Origin: Thermoplasmata archaeon
GTDB lineage: Archaea; Thermoplasmatota; Thermoplasmata; GCA-020350865
DNA length: 64,000 nt
Assembly (NCBI GenBank): GCA_020348445.1
Contig: CP070751.1
Coordinates: forward strand, 4,321,723 to 4,385,722
Direction of reading: 5' to 3'
In this document: positions 8,934-18,350 of the stretch, piece after piece
Layout of the letters: each line of letters opens with the position of its first letter
Numbering within the stretch: the stretch's first letter is position 1
Notes under the pieces: model-generated
Told to the model about the DNA's origin: nothing
The model's database searches: none
The model's input: only the letters and a program-made list of their open reading frames with translations
Translations under genes and position numbers: made by a program

Positions 8934-9437
8934 CTAGTTCAGCTTAGCCCATCCAGATGTCTCGCCTGTAGATTTGTATACGATCTTTATTAAGTCGCCA
9001 ACTCCTCCATCCTCAATAACTATGACATCTGGTCCATCCAATTTGTCATTATCATTTATATTCTCAAATGTAATGTTCAGACCACCTGTGATTTCTTTTT
9101 GCGTTTCTACATCAGGGTCTAAAATAATGGACTCACCCAAACTTGCATCGGTTACAACGATTTCGATTTTATCAAGCTTCACTGAACCCTCAAATTTACC
9201 ATTGTACTTATTTTGAATATCAGGGTCACTATTGAAATATAAAACACCTCTGGGTGTGAACTCTGATTCGGATATCATATTGCTTACCATTATGTAAAGC
9301 AGGGACACAAGAACCACTGTTATGCCCACTAGAAGAATCACAGCTATTACTGGAGAAACTCCTTTCCTATCCAAGTGCTTTAGTTTAATAGACTGTTTTT
9401 TTAGAAAAAATGGCCCATCATTATCCATTCTTATCAT
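8934..9437 (-). CDS. Archaeal type IV pilin-like protein
   Basis: A 167-residue protein with a charged N-terminus, then DRKGVSPVIAVILLVGITVV, the class III signal peptide and hydrophobic helix of archaeal pilins (Pilin_N/DUF1628 type). Prepilin peptidase would cut near the Lys-Gly before VSPVIAV, and the helix packs in the pilus core. The remaining 110 residues are a beta-rich extracellular domain with Asp/Asn-rich loops. I chose the ATG at 9437 because GGAGG lies 7-8 bases upstream; the frame could extend by eight residues to a TTG at 9461. A second pilin gene lies immediately upstream, with a separate promoter. Confidence 0.85.
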   Translation of the reverse strand: MIRMDNDGPFFLKKQSIKLKHLDRKGVSPVIAVILLVGITVVLVSLLYIMVSNMISESEFTPRGVLYFNSDPDIQNKYNGKFEGSVKLDKIEIVVTDASLGESIILDPDVETQKEITGGLNITFENINDNDKLDGPDVIVIEDGGVGDLIKIVYKSTGETSGWAKLN

Positions 9438-9478
9438 ATCACTTTCCTCCATCTTCAACAACTATAGTTATGCTTATC

Positions 9479-9496
9479 CACAATATAAATATTGTG
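9479..9496 (-). promoter_or_regulatory. Palindromic pilin promoter element
   Basis: CACAATAT-AA-ATATTGTG is an interrupted palindrome with perfect 8-bp arms, about 42 bp upstream of the pilin start at 9437. Read on the minus strand it contains a TATA-like core, so a factor binding the palindrome would compete with TBP. The rest of the 9438-9759 gap is AT-rich and holds no gene that I can support. Confidence 0.4.
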
Positions 9497-9720
9497 ATTG
9501 CCAAGCAAAATGCCCGCTGTATTATAAAAAAATCTATTTTCTCGTAAAAAAATACAAACTGAGATTAAAACTTCCTTTACTTCCAGAAATCCAAGAAATT
9601 TATGATTTCCTGATTTGAATCCTAATAATTAGGTCCAAATCTTAGATTTAACCGCTTAAAAGAGGAAATTAATAGATTTTATGGAAAAAAACCATCTATT
9701 ATTGGTATAATTAGTCCAAT

Positions 9721-9753
9721 AAATAAAAAATAAAAAAAAAGGGAAAATATCCC
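9721..9753 (-). terminator. Hairpin plus T-run after the second pilin gene
   Basis: Read on the minus strand just after the stop at 9760, GGGATATTTTCCC (9741-9753) forms a short stem and is followed by nine T residues and a further T-rich stretch. It separates the two pilin genes transcriptionally. Confidence 0.6.
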
Positions 9754-9759
9754 TTAGTC

Positions 9760-10215
9760 TTATAGAGTCACTGTTCCGACGGTCCCACCAGTCTTTTTGT
9801 ACGTTACTGTAACTATATCGCCTGCCGCACCTCCACCTACTGTCAAGGTGTCAGTGCCGTCCAGTTTTCCAGTGGTGCCGACGTCATCATATATAAGCCA
9901 AGCCCCGCCTGATACTGAAGCATTAGCTCCGTCTGATGGGGGATCCATTATCGCTGACTTCCCCACGCTTGTATCGCGGAGGGTAATGGTGATCTTGTCG
10001 AGAGCTACGTTTCCCTCGAACTGCAGATTATATTGGTTTGCTATTGTTTCGTCAGGGACGGCTCTTAGGCTACCCCTAGGTGTGGTTTCTGTCTCTTGCA
10101 TCATGCCTGAGACCATCACATACAAAACAGCCGCCAATACCACGGTTATAGCCACCATCAAGATGACGGCGATAACCGGAGACACGCCTTCTTCATCTCT
10201 CTTAAATATTTTCAT
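9760..10215 (-). CDS. Archaeal type IV pilin-like protein
   Basis: A 151-residue pilin: MKIFKRDEEG precedes VSPVIAVILMVAITVVLAAV, the archaeal pilin signal and core helix, cut by prepilin peptidase. The mature extracellular part is Gly/Thr/Asp-rich with a C-terminal repeat-like VTVTYKKTGGTVGTVTL. The ATG at 10215 is preceded by GGAGGAC at good spacing; the upstream extension to 10254 is less likely. A TATA box (GATTTATAACC, about 10264-10274) fits a start of transcription near 10243. It is paralogous to the neighbouring pilin. The pilus assembly ATPase and membrane platform are not in the window. Confidence 0.87.
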   Translation of the reverse strand: MKIFKRDEEGVSPVIAVILMVAITVVLAAVLYVMVSGMMQETETTPRGSLRAVPDETIANQYNLQFEGNVALDKITITLRDTSVGKSAIMDPPSDGANASVSGGAWLIYDDVGTTGKLDGTDTLTVGGGAAGDIVTVTYKKTGGTVGTVTL

Positions 10216-10350
10216 GTTTTTGTCCTCCGTAGGTTTCCCTACAATTTTGTACATATATTGGGGGGGTTATAAATCTTTTCATTGAGAGGTCATAGATGAG
10301 AATCATCTGGATGCAAAATATCTTCAAGTTTAGGATTGACCAAAATAATG

Positions 10351-10593
10351 TTATATCGACCCATACCGCACGCCAGGGAGGGTTTTTGTTTCTCTGACAC
10401 CAGGAATACGTCTGATTTTATCGATAACGATCTTGGTCAGCTCCTCCAGGTTCTCGCATTCCACCTTGACAGATATATCGTACACCCCAAAAAGAAGGTG
10501 AGCTTCTCTTACCCCCTTTACCTTTCTGACCGCGGCCTCAACATCTCGTTCTGTCCCTGTTTCTGTTTTAATTAAAACCAAACTAACCAACAT
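10351..10593 (-). CDS. Stand-alone Lrp/AsnC effector-binding (RAM) domain protein
   Basis: An 80-residue protein made only of the RAM domain: MLVSLVLIKTETGTERDVEA, then LLFGVYDISVKVE and IPGVRETKTLPG. In Lrp-family regulators this fold binds amino acids and mediates oligomerisation; free-standing versions without an HTH can form decamers and may sense ligands or modulate full-length Lrp proteins. A paralog of the same length lies at 29319-29552. The neighbouring GAPDH gene is 80 bp away in the same direction but no link is evident. Confidence 0.85.
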   Translation of the reverse strand: MLVSLVLIKTETGTERDVEAAVRKVKGVREAHLLFGVYDISVKVECENLEELTKIVIDKIRRIPGVRETKTLPGVRYGSI

Positions 10594-10673
10594 GATATCA
10601 AGGGGTAATCGTATGTCGGATATTAATATCTATCCCAATTTTAGATTTATTATATTGAAACTGTAATGACTGC

Positions 10674-11681
10674 CTAATCGATTCCCATGGCTATGTCCGT
10701 CTTCTTTATGCTTTTCATCTTGTCACTTTCAATATTGCACATGGCCCTGATAGCATCCACATTCTCAGGTACAACATCGGCCTCTTGGTGAATTGCCTGA
10801 TAATAGTAGAGGGTGTTATCCACAACATGAACGCCATCCCTCCACACCGCGATATCAAATAGATCAGCACGTTTCTTTCCCAAATCTTTGGCCAACTCCA
10901 TGATTTGGGCCGTGGATTTTATGCCGTGTTTGGAGCAAACGAACTTCACCCTTGGAGTTTTATCCCATATATCTATGACATCTTCTGTTGTGGTTTCGCC
11001 TTTAAGTCTCACAACAACTGAGTGAAGATGCATTATCGTGGTTGGAACTTTTACTGCCGTGGTCTGAATATTCAGATTCGGCATAACACTTTGCACGTCA
11101 GGACCGTGATGCGAAGGAACCTTCAATACAGGTTCGATGGCATTTATTGGCCCGCTTTTTGAATCCCATGGATCAGCGCCCCTTCTTATCATAACTGCTG
11201 TTACATTTTCTATGCCAAAAGACTCGTCTAATGGAAAAAGCGTTCTGCAAAGGCCTGTTGTGTTGCATGATACCACTCTTACATAATCCCTCCCTATGGC
11301 ATTCTCGTAATTGGCCATGGCATTGAAGGACAATCCTGTTAAATCGTGCTTCTCTCCCCCTTGGAATATGGCTTTTTTCCCATATTCCTCGTACATCGAT
11401 TTATAACCGCATTTTTTTGGTGTACAGTCCATGACTATATCGGCCATCTGAAGGAGATCTTTTAATGTTCCCTTTACCGTTATGTTCTCCTCTTCAAAAC
11501 CCTTTATAAATTCTTCATCAGCGGCGTAGAATGGAAAACCATTTTTTACAGCCATTTTTGCCTCATATGTGGGTCTCCTTTTAGTAACGCCGATGATCTC
11601 CATGTCGTCCTGTAATGTAACAGCATCCGCAACTCTCTTTCCTATCGTACCATATCCGTTTATTGCTACTTTCACTACCAT
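10674..11681 (-). CDS. gap: Type II glyceraldehyde-3-phosphate dehydrogenase
   Basis: Archaeal phosphorylating GAPDH acting in gluconeogenesis/glycolysis. The 335 residues start with the dinucleotide fold VKVAINGYGTIGKRVADAV and contain the catalytic cysteine Cys139 in VVSCNTTGLCRT. The downstream RRGADPWDSKSGPINAI and PSHHGPD stretches are typical of the archaeal type rather than the bacterial enzyme. The ATG follows a strong GAGGGG. A TATA-like box (gatttaaacgcttaaatg, around 11708-11725) sits upstream. It is flanked by independent genes, so it is probably monocistronic. Confidence 0.95.
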   Translation of the reverse strand: MVVKVAINGYGTIGKRVADAVTLQDDMEIIGVTKRRPTYEAKMAVKNGFPFYAADEEFIKGFEEENITVKGTLKDLLQMADIVMDCTPKKCGYKSMYEEYGKKAIFQGGEKHDLTGLSFNAMANYENAIGRDYVRVVSCNTTGLCRTLFPLDESFGIENVTAVMIRRGADPWDSKSGPINAIEPVLKVPSHHGPDVQSVMPNLNIQTTAVKVPTTIMHLHSVVVRLKGETTTEDVIDIWDKTPRVKFVCSKHGIKSTAQIMELAKDLGKKRADLFDIAVWRDGVHVVDNTLYYYQAIHQEADVVPENVDAIRAMCNIESDKMKSIKKTDIAMGID

Positions 11682-11761
11682 TTAAACCCCCTCAAGCCCC
11701 GTAATAGATTTAAACGCTTAAATGTTTTTATGAGATTTATTGGTATATTATTGGCACGCCC

Positions 11762-12316
11762 TTAACCAACCACGACCCTCCCATTTACCACATCCACATC
11801 CAGGAGTGTTTTAATTTCCATTTTTAGCTCATCCTCCAACTCCTTCTTGTTCTTGTGCTTGTTGAAGACTATAACCGTGTCCACTATCTGGGCACCTATA
11901 CTTCTTAATGCCCCAACCGATGCCCGTAAAGTCCCCCCTGTACTCAGAACATCATCAACGATGAGGACCTTATCTCCCTTATAAATACCATTTACATACA
12001 TGTTTGATTTGGAATAACCTGTCACCTGTTCAACAGAAACTTCACCTGGTAGTCCATATTGTCTTTTACGAATGACGACATAGGGTTTCCCGATTTTTAA
12101 GGAAAGGGCAACCCCAAGGGGAATTGCCATGGCTTCAGCTGCCACTATCTTATCGCAGTCCATGTTACCAATCTCGATTATCTCGGAGGTTACATCCTCA
12201 AGGAGCTCTGGCTCCATCTTTGGAATACCATCTGTTATAGGGTGTACGAAGTAATCGTAATCACCTTTTTTCACAATAGGGCAATTCTCAAGGCTTTTTC
12301 TCAACCTATCGAGCAT
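11762..12316 (-). CDS. hpt: Hypoxanthine (purine) phosphoribosyltransferase, archaeal type
   Basis: Purine salvage: transfers ribose-5-phosphate from PRPP to hypoxanthine or guanine. The 184-residue protein begins MLDRLRKSLENCPIVKKGDY and YFVHPITDG, the signature of the archaeal Hpt family, and carries the PRPP-binding loop VLIVDDVLSTGGT at 117-129. The start is the ATG at 12316, which has GGGAGGT upstream and matches the family's N-terminus; an open frame upstream to 12391 lacks support. Adenine or another purine as substrate cannot be excluded from sequence alone. Confidence 0.85.
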   Translation of the reverse strand: MLDRLRKSLENCPIVKKGDYDYFVHPITDGIPKMEPELLEDVTSEIIEIGNMDCDKIVAAEAMAIPLGVALSLKIGKPYVVIRKRQYGLPGEVSVEQVTGYSKSNMYVNGIYKGDKVLIVDDVLSTGGTLRASVGALRSIGAQIVDTVIVFNKHKNKKELEDELKMEIKTLLDVDVVNGRVVVG

Positions 12317-12592
12317 CAAATTACCTCCCTTGATTCTTGAAACTTTTACAGACTTGCCATGGGCAAGGACAGTATTATATTTTGCCCTCAAAATTACGAG
12401 GTTTTATTTCTATTAATTTTGATATTCAACGTACAAAAATATCAATTCCTCCTCGCTAACTTTGTTTTAAAAAACAGTGGTATAGAAATCATTATATACC
12501 CCTATAGGCATTGTGGAATTTGCCTGTTTTAGCAGTTTTAGAGTGGAAATGGGGAGATAAACCAAAGAAGCTCTGGTATCAAAATGAATTGA

Positions 12593-12639
12593 TATTTAAA
12601 TAGGTCATGAGGCAATTGAAAAAAAGGATGTGAACATAT
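12593..12639 (+). promoter_or_regulatory. Promoter and ribosome-binding site of the proteasome beta gene
   Basis: A TATA box (ATATTTAAAT, about 12592-12601) lies some 45 bp before the ATG at 12640, with a ribosome-binding GGATGTG at 12627-12633. The remainder of the 12317-12592 gap is AT-rich and shows no gene. Confidence 0.55.
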
Positions 12640-13272
12640 ATGAACGAAGAACTGAAAACGGGAACGACAACCCTGGGGCTAGTTTGTAAGGACGGCGTGG
12701 TCCTGGCCACGGAACGAAGGGCGACCATGGGCACCCTGATTGCACACAAGACAACCCAAAAGCTCTTCAAAATCGACAGCAACCTTGGATTGACTGTTGC
12801 AGGTCTTGTGGGGGACGCACAGGTGCTTGCAAGGTATCTCTCAGCAGAGGTGGAACTGTACAAGCTGAAAAGAAATACCAGCATGACCGTAAAAGCCGCC
12901 TCCACCTTGATGGCAAACATACTGAGCGGCAGACGATACTTCCCGTACTGGGTCGCATTGATTATAGGGGGGATTGACAGTGATGGAGGACATGTCTATT
13001 CCCTGGATGCAGCTGGAGGTGCGATAGAGGATAAATATGTCACCACCGGATCCGGCTCCCCCTACGTATATGGCGTTTTAGAGGATCATTATAAGGATGG
13101 TCTATCAACTTCTGAAGGAATCGATTTATCCATCCGCGCTCTGACAGCAGCTATGAAGCGCGATGCTGCCTCCGGAGACGGTATCGATCTGGCTGTCATT
13201 AAGAAAAAGGAGTTTAAACAGCTCTCTGAAAATGATATCACGGAGAGAAAAAAGAAAATGGGATTGGATTAG
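12640..13272 (+). CDS. psmB: Proteasome subunit beta
   Basis: Catalytic subunit of the 20S proteasome. The 210-residue precursor has a short propeptide MNEELKTG; autocatalytic cleavage after Gly8 exposes the N-terminal Thr nucleophile in TTTLGLV. In mature numbering Glu17 (ATERR) and Lys33 (HKTTQKL) complete the active site, and [14 protein letters not shown] sequence appears as [13 protein letters not shown]. Length is normal. It is followed after about 48 bp by the aCPSF1 gene on the same strand, an arrangement suggesting a shared transcript of protein and RNA turnover functions. Confidence 0.97.
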   Translation: MNEELKTGTTTLGLVCKDGVVLATERRATMGTLIAHKTTQKLFKIDSNLGLTVAGLVGDAQVLARYLSAEVELYKLKRNTSMTVKAASTLMANILSGRRYFPYWVALIIGGIDSDGGHVYSLDAAGGAIEDKYVTTGSGSPYVYGVLEDHYKDGLSTSEGIDLSIRALTAAMKRDAASGDGIDLAVIKKKEFKQLSENDITERKKKMGLD

Positions 13273-13320
13273 AACAGGATCGTAAGAGAATTTAACAAAC
13301 CCATAATCGGCGTGAATTTT

Positions 13321-15231
13321 ATGAGCGCAGAAACTGTACTAAATGAAGTATCATCGATTGTAAAAGAAACCGTACCATCAGGAGTCGAGATAACAGAAAT
13401 CGAGTTTGAGGGCTCTGTTGTGGTAATTTACACCAAAAATCTCGATGAATTCGCTGATAACAGCGATATTGTGAGAAAGCTGGCGCAATCTCTAAGAAGA
13501 AGGGTGGATGTACGACCTGACCCGACCCTACTGGCTGAGATGGAAAGTGCAGAGGAGTTCATTAGAGAGATAGTCCCAGATGATGCAGAAATTACAAATA
13601 TCTATTTTGAGCACGATACAGGAGAGGTCACAATAGAGGCAATAGCCCCTGGAATTGCCATTGGTAAACACGGTGCAATACTCAATGAAATCAAGAAAAA
13701 AATTGGTTGGGCCCCCAAAGTGGTAAGGAGTCCCCCCATACCCTCGAAGACTGTGGGAGAGATCAGGGATTTTCTACGCTCAGTGCATGAGGAGCGAAGA
13801 GAGTTTTTGATAAATGTTGGACATAGGTTGAACAGGGCAGAGAATGTGGGAGAAAATTGGATTCGCAGCACGGCATTGGGGGGCTACCGACAGGTGGGTA
13901 GGAGTGCAACACTGATATCCACAAGAGACAGTAAAATTCTTGTGGACTGTGGCGTGGACTTCTCCAGCGAGGAGGCCACGAATCCATTTTTAAATGCGCC
14001 TGAGGTTCAACCATTGGAAAATCTCGATGGAATAGTCATAACTCACGCCCACTTGGATCATTGTGGATTGGTGCCCGCTTTATTTAGATACGGCTATGAT
14101 GGGCCAATATACTGTACACCTCCGACGAGGGATCTGATGACCCTTCTCCAGCTCGATTATATTAAGGTTGCATTTGGTGAGGGAAAGAAAAGCCCCTACG
14201 AATCTGCAAATATCAAGGAGGTTGTGAAGCACTGTATACCTCTTCGATACGGGGAAACGACCGATATAGCACCTGATATCAGGCTTACCTTTCATAATGC
14301 AGGTCATATACTTGGCTCAGCAATAGCACATTTTCACATTGGCGATGGTATGTACAATATCGCTGTAACTGGTGATATCAAGTTTGAGAAGACGTGGCTA
14401 TTCAACCAAGCAATCAACAAGTTCCCGAGATTGGAAACCCTTATTATTGAATCAACATACGGAGGTCATAAGGACAACCAGCCTTCCCGCAAGGAAGCAG
14501 CAGAGCAGCTTAAGAGTGTTATACAACGAACCATTTCAAGAAAGGGGAAGATACTGGTTCCTGTATTCGCTGTAGGAAGGTCGCAGGAGGTAATGATAGT
14601 TCTTGAGACACTGATGCGCTACGGTGAGATACCAACCCTACCAATCTATCTCGATGGTATGATATGGGAAGCAACAGCCATCCACACAGCCCATCCAGAG
14701 TATCTCAACAGCCAATTGCGCACTCAGATATTCCAGAAAGGCGAGAATCCGTTCTTAAGCGAAGTCTTCAAGAGGGTGGACAGTCAGGAGATGAGAGAAA
14801 CCATAGCTAACGATACCGATCCATTTATTGTATTGGCTACCTCAGGTATGATGAACGGCGGGCCTGTGATGGAGTACTTTAAAACATGGGCCTCTGATTC
14901 TAACAACACAATCATATTTGTGGGATATCAGGCTGAAGGTACGCTGGGTAGAAGGATACAAAGGGGTCTTTCACAGCTTGTTATGAATGATAAGGGAAAT
15001 CAGATAACTGTAGATATCAAGTTGAATTTAGAGACCTGTGATGGTTTCTCTGGGCATTCTGACAGGAAACAACTTCTCAATTATATTGGCTCCATGGATC
15101 CAAAACCCGAGCGCATCATAATAGGCCATGGTGAAGAATCGAAATGCATTGAATTGGCATCAACTCTCTATAAGAGGTACGGGGTGGAGACAAGGGTGCC
15201 ATATAACTTAGAGACCATTAGAGCAAGGTAA
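13321..15231 (+). CDS. Beta-CASP ribonuclease aCPSF1 / transcription termination factor FttA
   Basis: Archaeal CPSF1-type metallo-beta-lactamase/beta-CASP nuclease that cleaves nascent RNA 3' ends and terminates transcription. About 636 residues: two N-terminal KH-type RNA-binding domains (the second with GIAIGKHGAIL), then the metallo-beta-lactamase core with ITHAHLDHCG (zinc ligands), the beta-CASP insert, and the late motif GFSGHSDRKQL. The KH domains distinguish it from aCPSF2. I prefer the ATG at 13321; an in-frame GTG at 13312 would add three residues. Universal in archaea and probably essential. The window contains many T-rich 3' ends, the signal this enzyme works with. Confidence 0.95.
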   Translation: MSAETVLNEVSSIVKETVPSGVEITEIEFEGSVVVIYTKNLDEFADNSDIVRKLAQSLRRRVDVRPDPTLLAEMESAEEFIREIVPDDAEITNIYFEHDTGEVTIEAIAPGIAIGKHGAILNEIKKKIGWAPKVVRSPPIPSKTVGEIRDFLRSVHEERREFLINVGHRLNRAENVGENWIRSTALGGYRQVGRSATLISTRDSKILVDCGVDFSSEEATNPFLNAPEVQPLENLDGIVITHAHLDHCGLVPALFRYGYDGPIYCTPPTRDLMTLLQLDYIKVAFGEGKKSPYESANIKEVVKHCIPLRYGETTDIAPDIRLTFHNAGHILGSAIAHFHIGDGMYNIAVTGDIKFEKTWLFNQAINKFPRLETLIIESTYGGHKDNQPSRKEAAEQLKSVIQRTISRKGKILVPVFAVGRSQEVMIVLETLMRYGEIPTLPIYLDGMIWEATAIHTAHPEYLNSQLRTQIFQKGENPFLSEVFKRVDSQEMRETIANDTDPFIVLATSGMMNGGPVMEYFKTWASDSNNTIIFVGYQAEGTLGRRIQRGLSQLVMNDKGNQITVDIKLNLETCDGFSGHSDRKQLLNYIGSMDPKPERIIIGHGEESKCIELASTLYKRYGVETRVPYNLETIRAR

Positions 15232-15309
15232 AACATCAGTTCTTAGTTATTTTCCCATTTTATTCAAGGCAGCATATTAAGCTACATACATTTACATAAT
15301 TTGCACCTT

Positions 15310-16239
15310 TCATAAGATTTTACATCTTTTAATGTCCTCCCCAAGCAAAACGACTCTGCTGTCCTCCCTTTCCATGAGTATCTTCACACCTAGAAGTGTG
15401 CCAAGCTGTTTTCCAAATACTTTCACTTTTTCATGTGAGGGCATATTCTCCATAGCCATCCTCTGCCGGGAACCTCCCACGAAAACGAAGCCTTTTGGCT
15501 CAATGAACATGGGCTCTGCCTTTTCATCCAGTTTTGTATAATCCTCCTCCCAGCCAATATTCCAGCCGTCAACAAGGGTGTGCCTGATGACCCTTCTCGT
15601 ATCCAGTGAAGGGAGAATTTCAAGGGTTTTTATTAGTAATGACCACGCATCAGGAACCATGGGTGCACATAACTTCTTCAAGATCTTCTCATTGGGTGCG
15701 GCAACTGTCACGTACAATTGGGTTGGCAAAGGATCCAGCTTCTCCAATATATCTGGGGTTGTGCCGTTTGTAACAAGAAATGTTGTCATCCCCCTTTTAT
15801 GACACAATTCTATGAATTCTCCCAGCAAAGGATAGAGGGTTGGCTCACCGGTAAGTGAAATTGCCACCTGGTTCGGTTCCAGTGCTTCATGCCATAATTC
15901 CTCATTGCAACGTGGGTCCCCTTTGAATCCGGAAATAAGAGGTTTTTGAGCCTTGATAGATTCTTTGAGGATCATCTCTGCAGAATCGAAATCCTTATGT
16001 AGTGCTTCCCAAGAAAATCCTTTAACCCGCCAGCAGAACAGGCAATTTTGGGTGCAGGCATCTATAGTAGGTGTCATTTGCAGGCACCGGTGAGATTCGA
16101 TACCATAGAAAGTCTCTTTGTAGCAGACCCTACCATGAAGTAATTTTTGCCTCATCCAGTGACAGACTTTTACTCCACTGTGATCTCCAATGACGCGATA
16201 ATGCTGTCTTTCCAAAAGCCGTTTTAATTCCTTATCCAT
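15310..16239 (-). CDS. taw1: tRNA 4-demethylwyosine synthase (Taw1/TYW1)
   Basis: Radical SAM enzyme that condenses N1-methylguanosine-37 of tRNA-Phe with pyruvate to form the tricyclic 4-demethylwyosine. The 309 residues include the radical SAM motif CTQNCLFCW (Cys 62, 66, 69) and upstream cysteines at 26, 39 and 52 (VCHWMRQ, RVCYK, HRCLQ) for the second cluster, in the archaeal Taw1 arrangement. GEPTLYP and LVTNGT are barrel motifs. It lies 20 bp downstream of a small zinc-ribbon gene and probably shares its transcript. Confidence 0.93.
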   Translation of the reverse strand: MDKELKRLLERQHYRVIGDHSGVKVCHWMRQKLLHGRVCYKETFYGIESHRCLQMTPTIDACTQNCLFCWRVKGFSWEALHKDFDSAEMILKESIKAQKPLISGFKGDPRCNEELWHEALEPNQVAISLTGEPTLYPLLGEFIELCHKRGMTTFLVTNGTTPDILEKLDPLPTQLYVTVAAPNEKILKKLCAPMVPDAWSLLIKTLEILPSLDTRRVIRHTLVDGWNIGWEEDYTKLDEKAEPMFIEPKGFVFVGGSRQRMAMENMPSHEKVKVFGKQLGTLLGVKILMEREDSRVVLLGEDIKRCKIL

Positions 16240-16259
16240 CCTCCGCCCTCATTAACATT

Positions 16260-16652
16260 TTATTTCGCAGTAAAAACATACCTTATTGGTACCCTTCTTT
16301 TCAATCCTGTCCAATAGGGACAGTGGGTGCACTCCTGGCCGATGATCACCACCCCATCGAATATTGTTTTGTTCTTGACAAGCTTCAATTTATGGTTGCA
16401 TACAGGACATTTATTCACACTTTTTTTTGTTTCTGTTTCACGACAATGGATTTCCACACGGATATCATCAGAGGAGAGGGCCAAAACTCGCAGACGGTGC
16501 GGACTCACATGATATTTCTTATCTGTTTCATGGAGGTCCCGCTCCACAAGCTCCTTTAGTTTTGTTTGGGAGTTCACTACACCCAGGTTGTTCATCACAT
16601 TCTTTATTGAACGCAGAACTTCTTCATCGGTGGGAATCTTATAGGGCATCAT
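16260..16652 (-). CDS. Conserved zinc-ribbon protein of unknown function
   Basis: A 130-residue protein. Residues 1-75 are helical and charged (TDEEVLRSIKNVMNN; SPHRLRVLALSSDDIRVEI). The C-terminal part is a zinc ribbon with CPVC and CTHC pairs, ending in a basic RRVPIRYVF tail. The first part resembles helical domains seen in archaeal RNA/DNA-binding proteins, but I do not recognise the family. It sits between the MATE gene (18-bp gap) and Taw1 (20-bp gap), so all three are probably cotranscribed. A nucleic-acid-related role beside the tRNA enzyme is plausible, unproven. Confidence 0.75.
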   Translation of the reverse strand: MMPYKIPTDEEVLRSIKNVMNNLGVVNSQTKLKELVERDLHETDKKYHVSPHRLRVLALSSDDIRVEIHCRETETKKSVNKCPVCNHKLKLVKNKTIFDGVVIIGQECTHCPYWTGLKRRVPIRYVFTAK

Positions 16653-16670
16653 CTTGTAAATAGCATTTGG

Positions 16671-18119
16671 TTATTTAGATTTTGTCGCGGATTTGGGGGA
16701 AAACCCCGCATCCTGCCACTTAGACCTCAATTGACGGATATAAATATTGGCCCAGGAAAATGCGAGAAATGAGCCCAGGAGGTTGCCCACCACCATTCCC
16801 CACCAAACTCCAGGAAGGCCCCAATCAAAGGATATGGCAAATATGGCCGAAAGAGGAGTACCCAAAATAAGTGTACGGACGATGGTGACGATAAGTGCGT
16901 TGTTACCTTTTCCTGTCCCCTGGAACATGGATGATGAGAACATGCCAAAGGCCACACCTGGATAGAAAATTGCCATTATCCTTAAAAGGTCTGTTATGTC
17001 ATCAGCTATTCTGAGGGTTTCTTCAGAGCGTGTGAATACTGATGTGATCTGGGGGGCAAATATGAATGTTAAAAGTGCTGCAATTCCCTCTATTACAACT
17101 CCAATTTTCACGGCATATAGAAATGATGTTTTTAGCTTTTTTATATCACTTGCTCCATATGCAGCACCAGTAACTGACACAACCGCAGTTGCTATACCAA
17201 GTAAGGGAAGTATGGCGATCATGGCGACCCGCCATCCAGTTGTATATGCAGCAACACCATCGGTTCCGCCCACATATCCGGCAATGAATGTGATTACAAT
17301 CATGGAAATTGACATAGAAAGTTGCATGACCATAGCCGGCAAGCCCACTCCAAATATATCTTTGGTAATAGCGCGGTTATAGGAAAAATTACGAAAGTTG
17401 AAGGTTATATAGGTGTCTTTTTTAAAGAACATCCAATATAACAACAAAAGACAGGTAATGCTAAGAGAAAGAAGTGTGGCCCACGCTGCACCCACCACTC
17501 CCATATCCAAAGTGTAGATGAAAAAGGGATCCAGTACTATGTTCAATGCCGCACCAAGTATCAAGGCATACATTGCCCTATTTACATCTCCCTCGGCCCT
17601 GAGAATAGCAGTGGCAACCTGCGTATAGAAGATCACTATGCTACCCCCGAATAGCACTCTACCGTAGGCTGTTGCATCACCTGTCACATCCCCGGCACCC
17701 AAGAGTCTGAATATTTCTTCTGCAAATATAAAGAATAAAATGGAGAATATTGCAGAAATTATCACCATGAAAATAATGGTGTGCACAGCCACATTGTCGG
17801 CTCCTTTTTTATCCTTTGCACCTATTCTTCGTGATATGGCTGCGGCACCACCCACACCTAATCCAACTGCAAGGGACAAAGCCACCATTAAAAATGGGAA
17901 GAAGAATCCCACTGCAGCCAATGCATCAGGACCCAAACCAGCTACCCAGATAGCGTCCACGAGATTGTAGATCGTGTTTGCAGACATGGCGATGATCATG
18001 GGGACTGCCAGTTTGATTATTGCTTTCTTTGGATCTCCCAGAAGTATCTTTACACCCTTTGTTTCCTTCTTGGATGTGGGTAAATCCTCCTTTGGTGGTA
18101 TTGTACCATCAGGAGTCAT
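16671..18119 (-). CDS. MATE-family multidrug/metabolite efflux transporter
   Basis: A 482-residue membrane protein with about twelve transmembrane helices arranged as two related halves. The N-terminal half contains KLAVPMIIAMSANTIYNLVD and GLGPDALAAVGFFFP, and the second half GLPAMVMQLSMSISMIV, both typical of Na+- or H+-coupled MATE exporters of cationic drugs or metabolites. The N-terminal 25 residues are hydrophilic and cytoplasmic. First gene of a likely three-gene minus-strand unit with the zinc-ribbon protein and Taw1. The substrate cannot be inferred. Confidence 0.9.
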   Translation of the reverse strand: MTPDGTIPPKEDLPTSKKETKGVKILLGDPKKAIIKLAVPMIIAMSANTIYNLVDAIWVAGLGPDALAAVGFFFPFLMVALSLAVGLGVGGAAAISRRIGAKDKKGADNVAVHTIIFMVIISAIFSILFFIFAEEIFRLLGAGDVTGDATAYGRVLFGGSIVIFYTQVATAILRAEGDVNRAMYALILGAALNIVLDPFFIYTLDMGVVGAAWATLLSLSITCLLLLYWMFFKKDTYITFNFRNFSYNRAITKDIFGVGLPAMVMQLSMSISMIVITFIAGYVGGTDGVAAYTTGWRVAMIAILPLLGIATAVVSVTGAAYGASDIKKLKTSFLYAVKIGVVIEGIAALLTFIFAPQITSVFTRSEETLRIADDITDLLRIMAIFYPGVAFGMFSSSMFQGTGKGNNALIVTIVRTLILGTPLSAIFAISFDWGLPGVWWGMVVGNLLGSFLAFSWANIYIRQLRSKWQDAGFSPKSATKSK

Positions 18120-18350
18120 GACCTTCGGGTATACATTAAATCTATTTTAAAATAAGGGAACGTTGAAATACGAAAATTTTCTCACTAATCATCGATATTC
18201 GAAGTTTTGTGTCATTATTAATCATTCAAAAATTGTTCTAAAATCTTTATAACCCCATCAAAAAATCGAACCAAATTCAATTAATATACTCAAAAACATA
18301 ATAGTGATTTGTACGGGCGTGACACCCGAAGTGTATAGGAGGTAGAAAAA

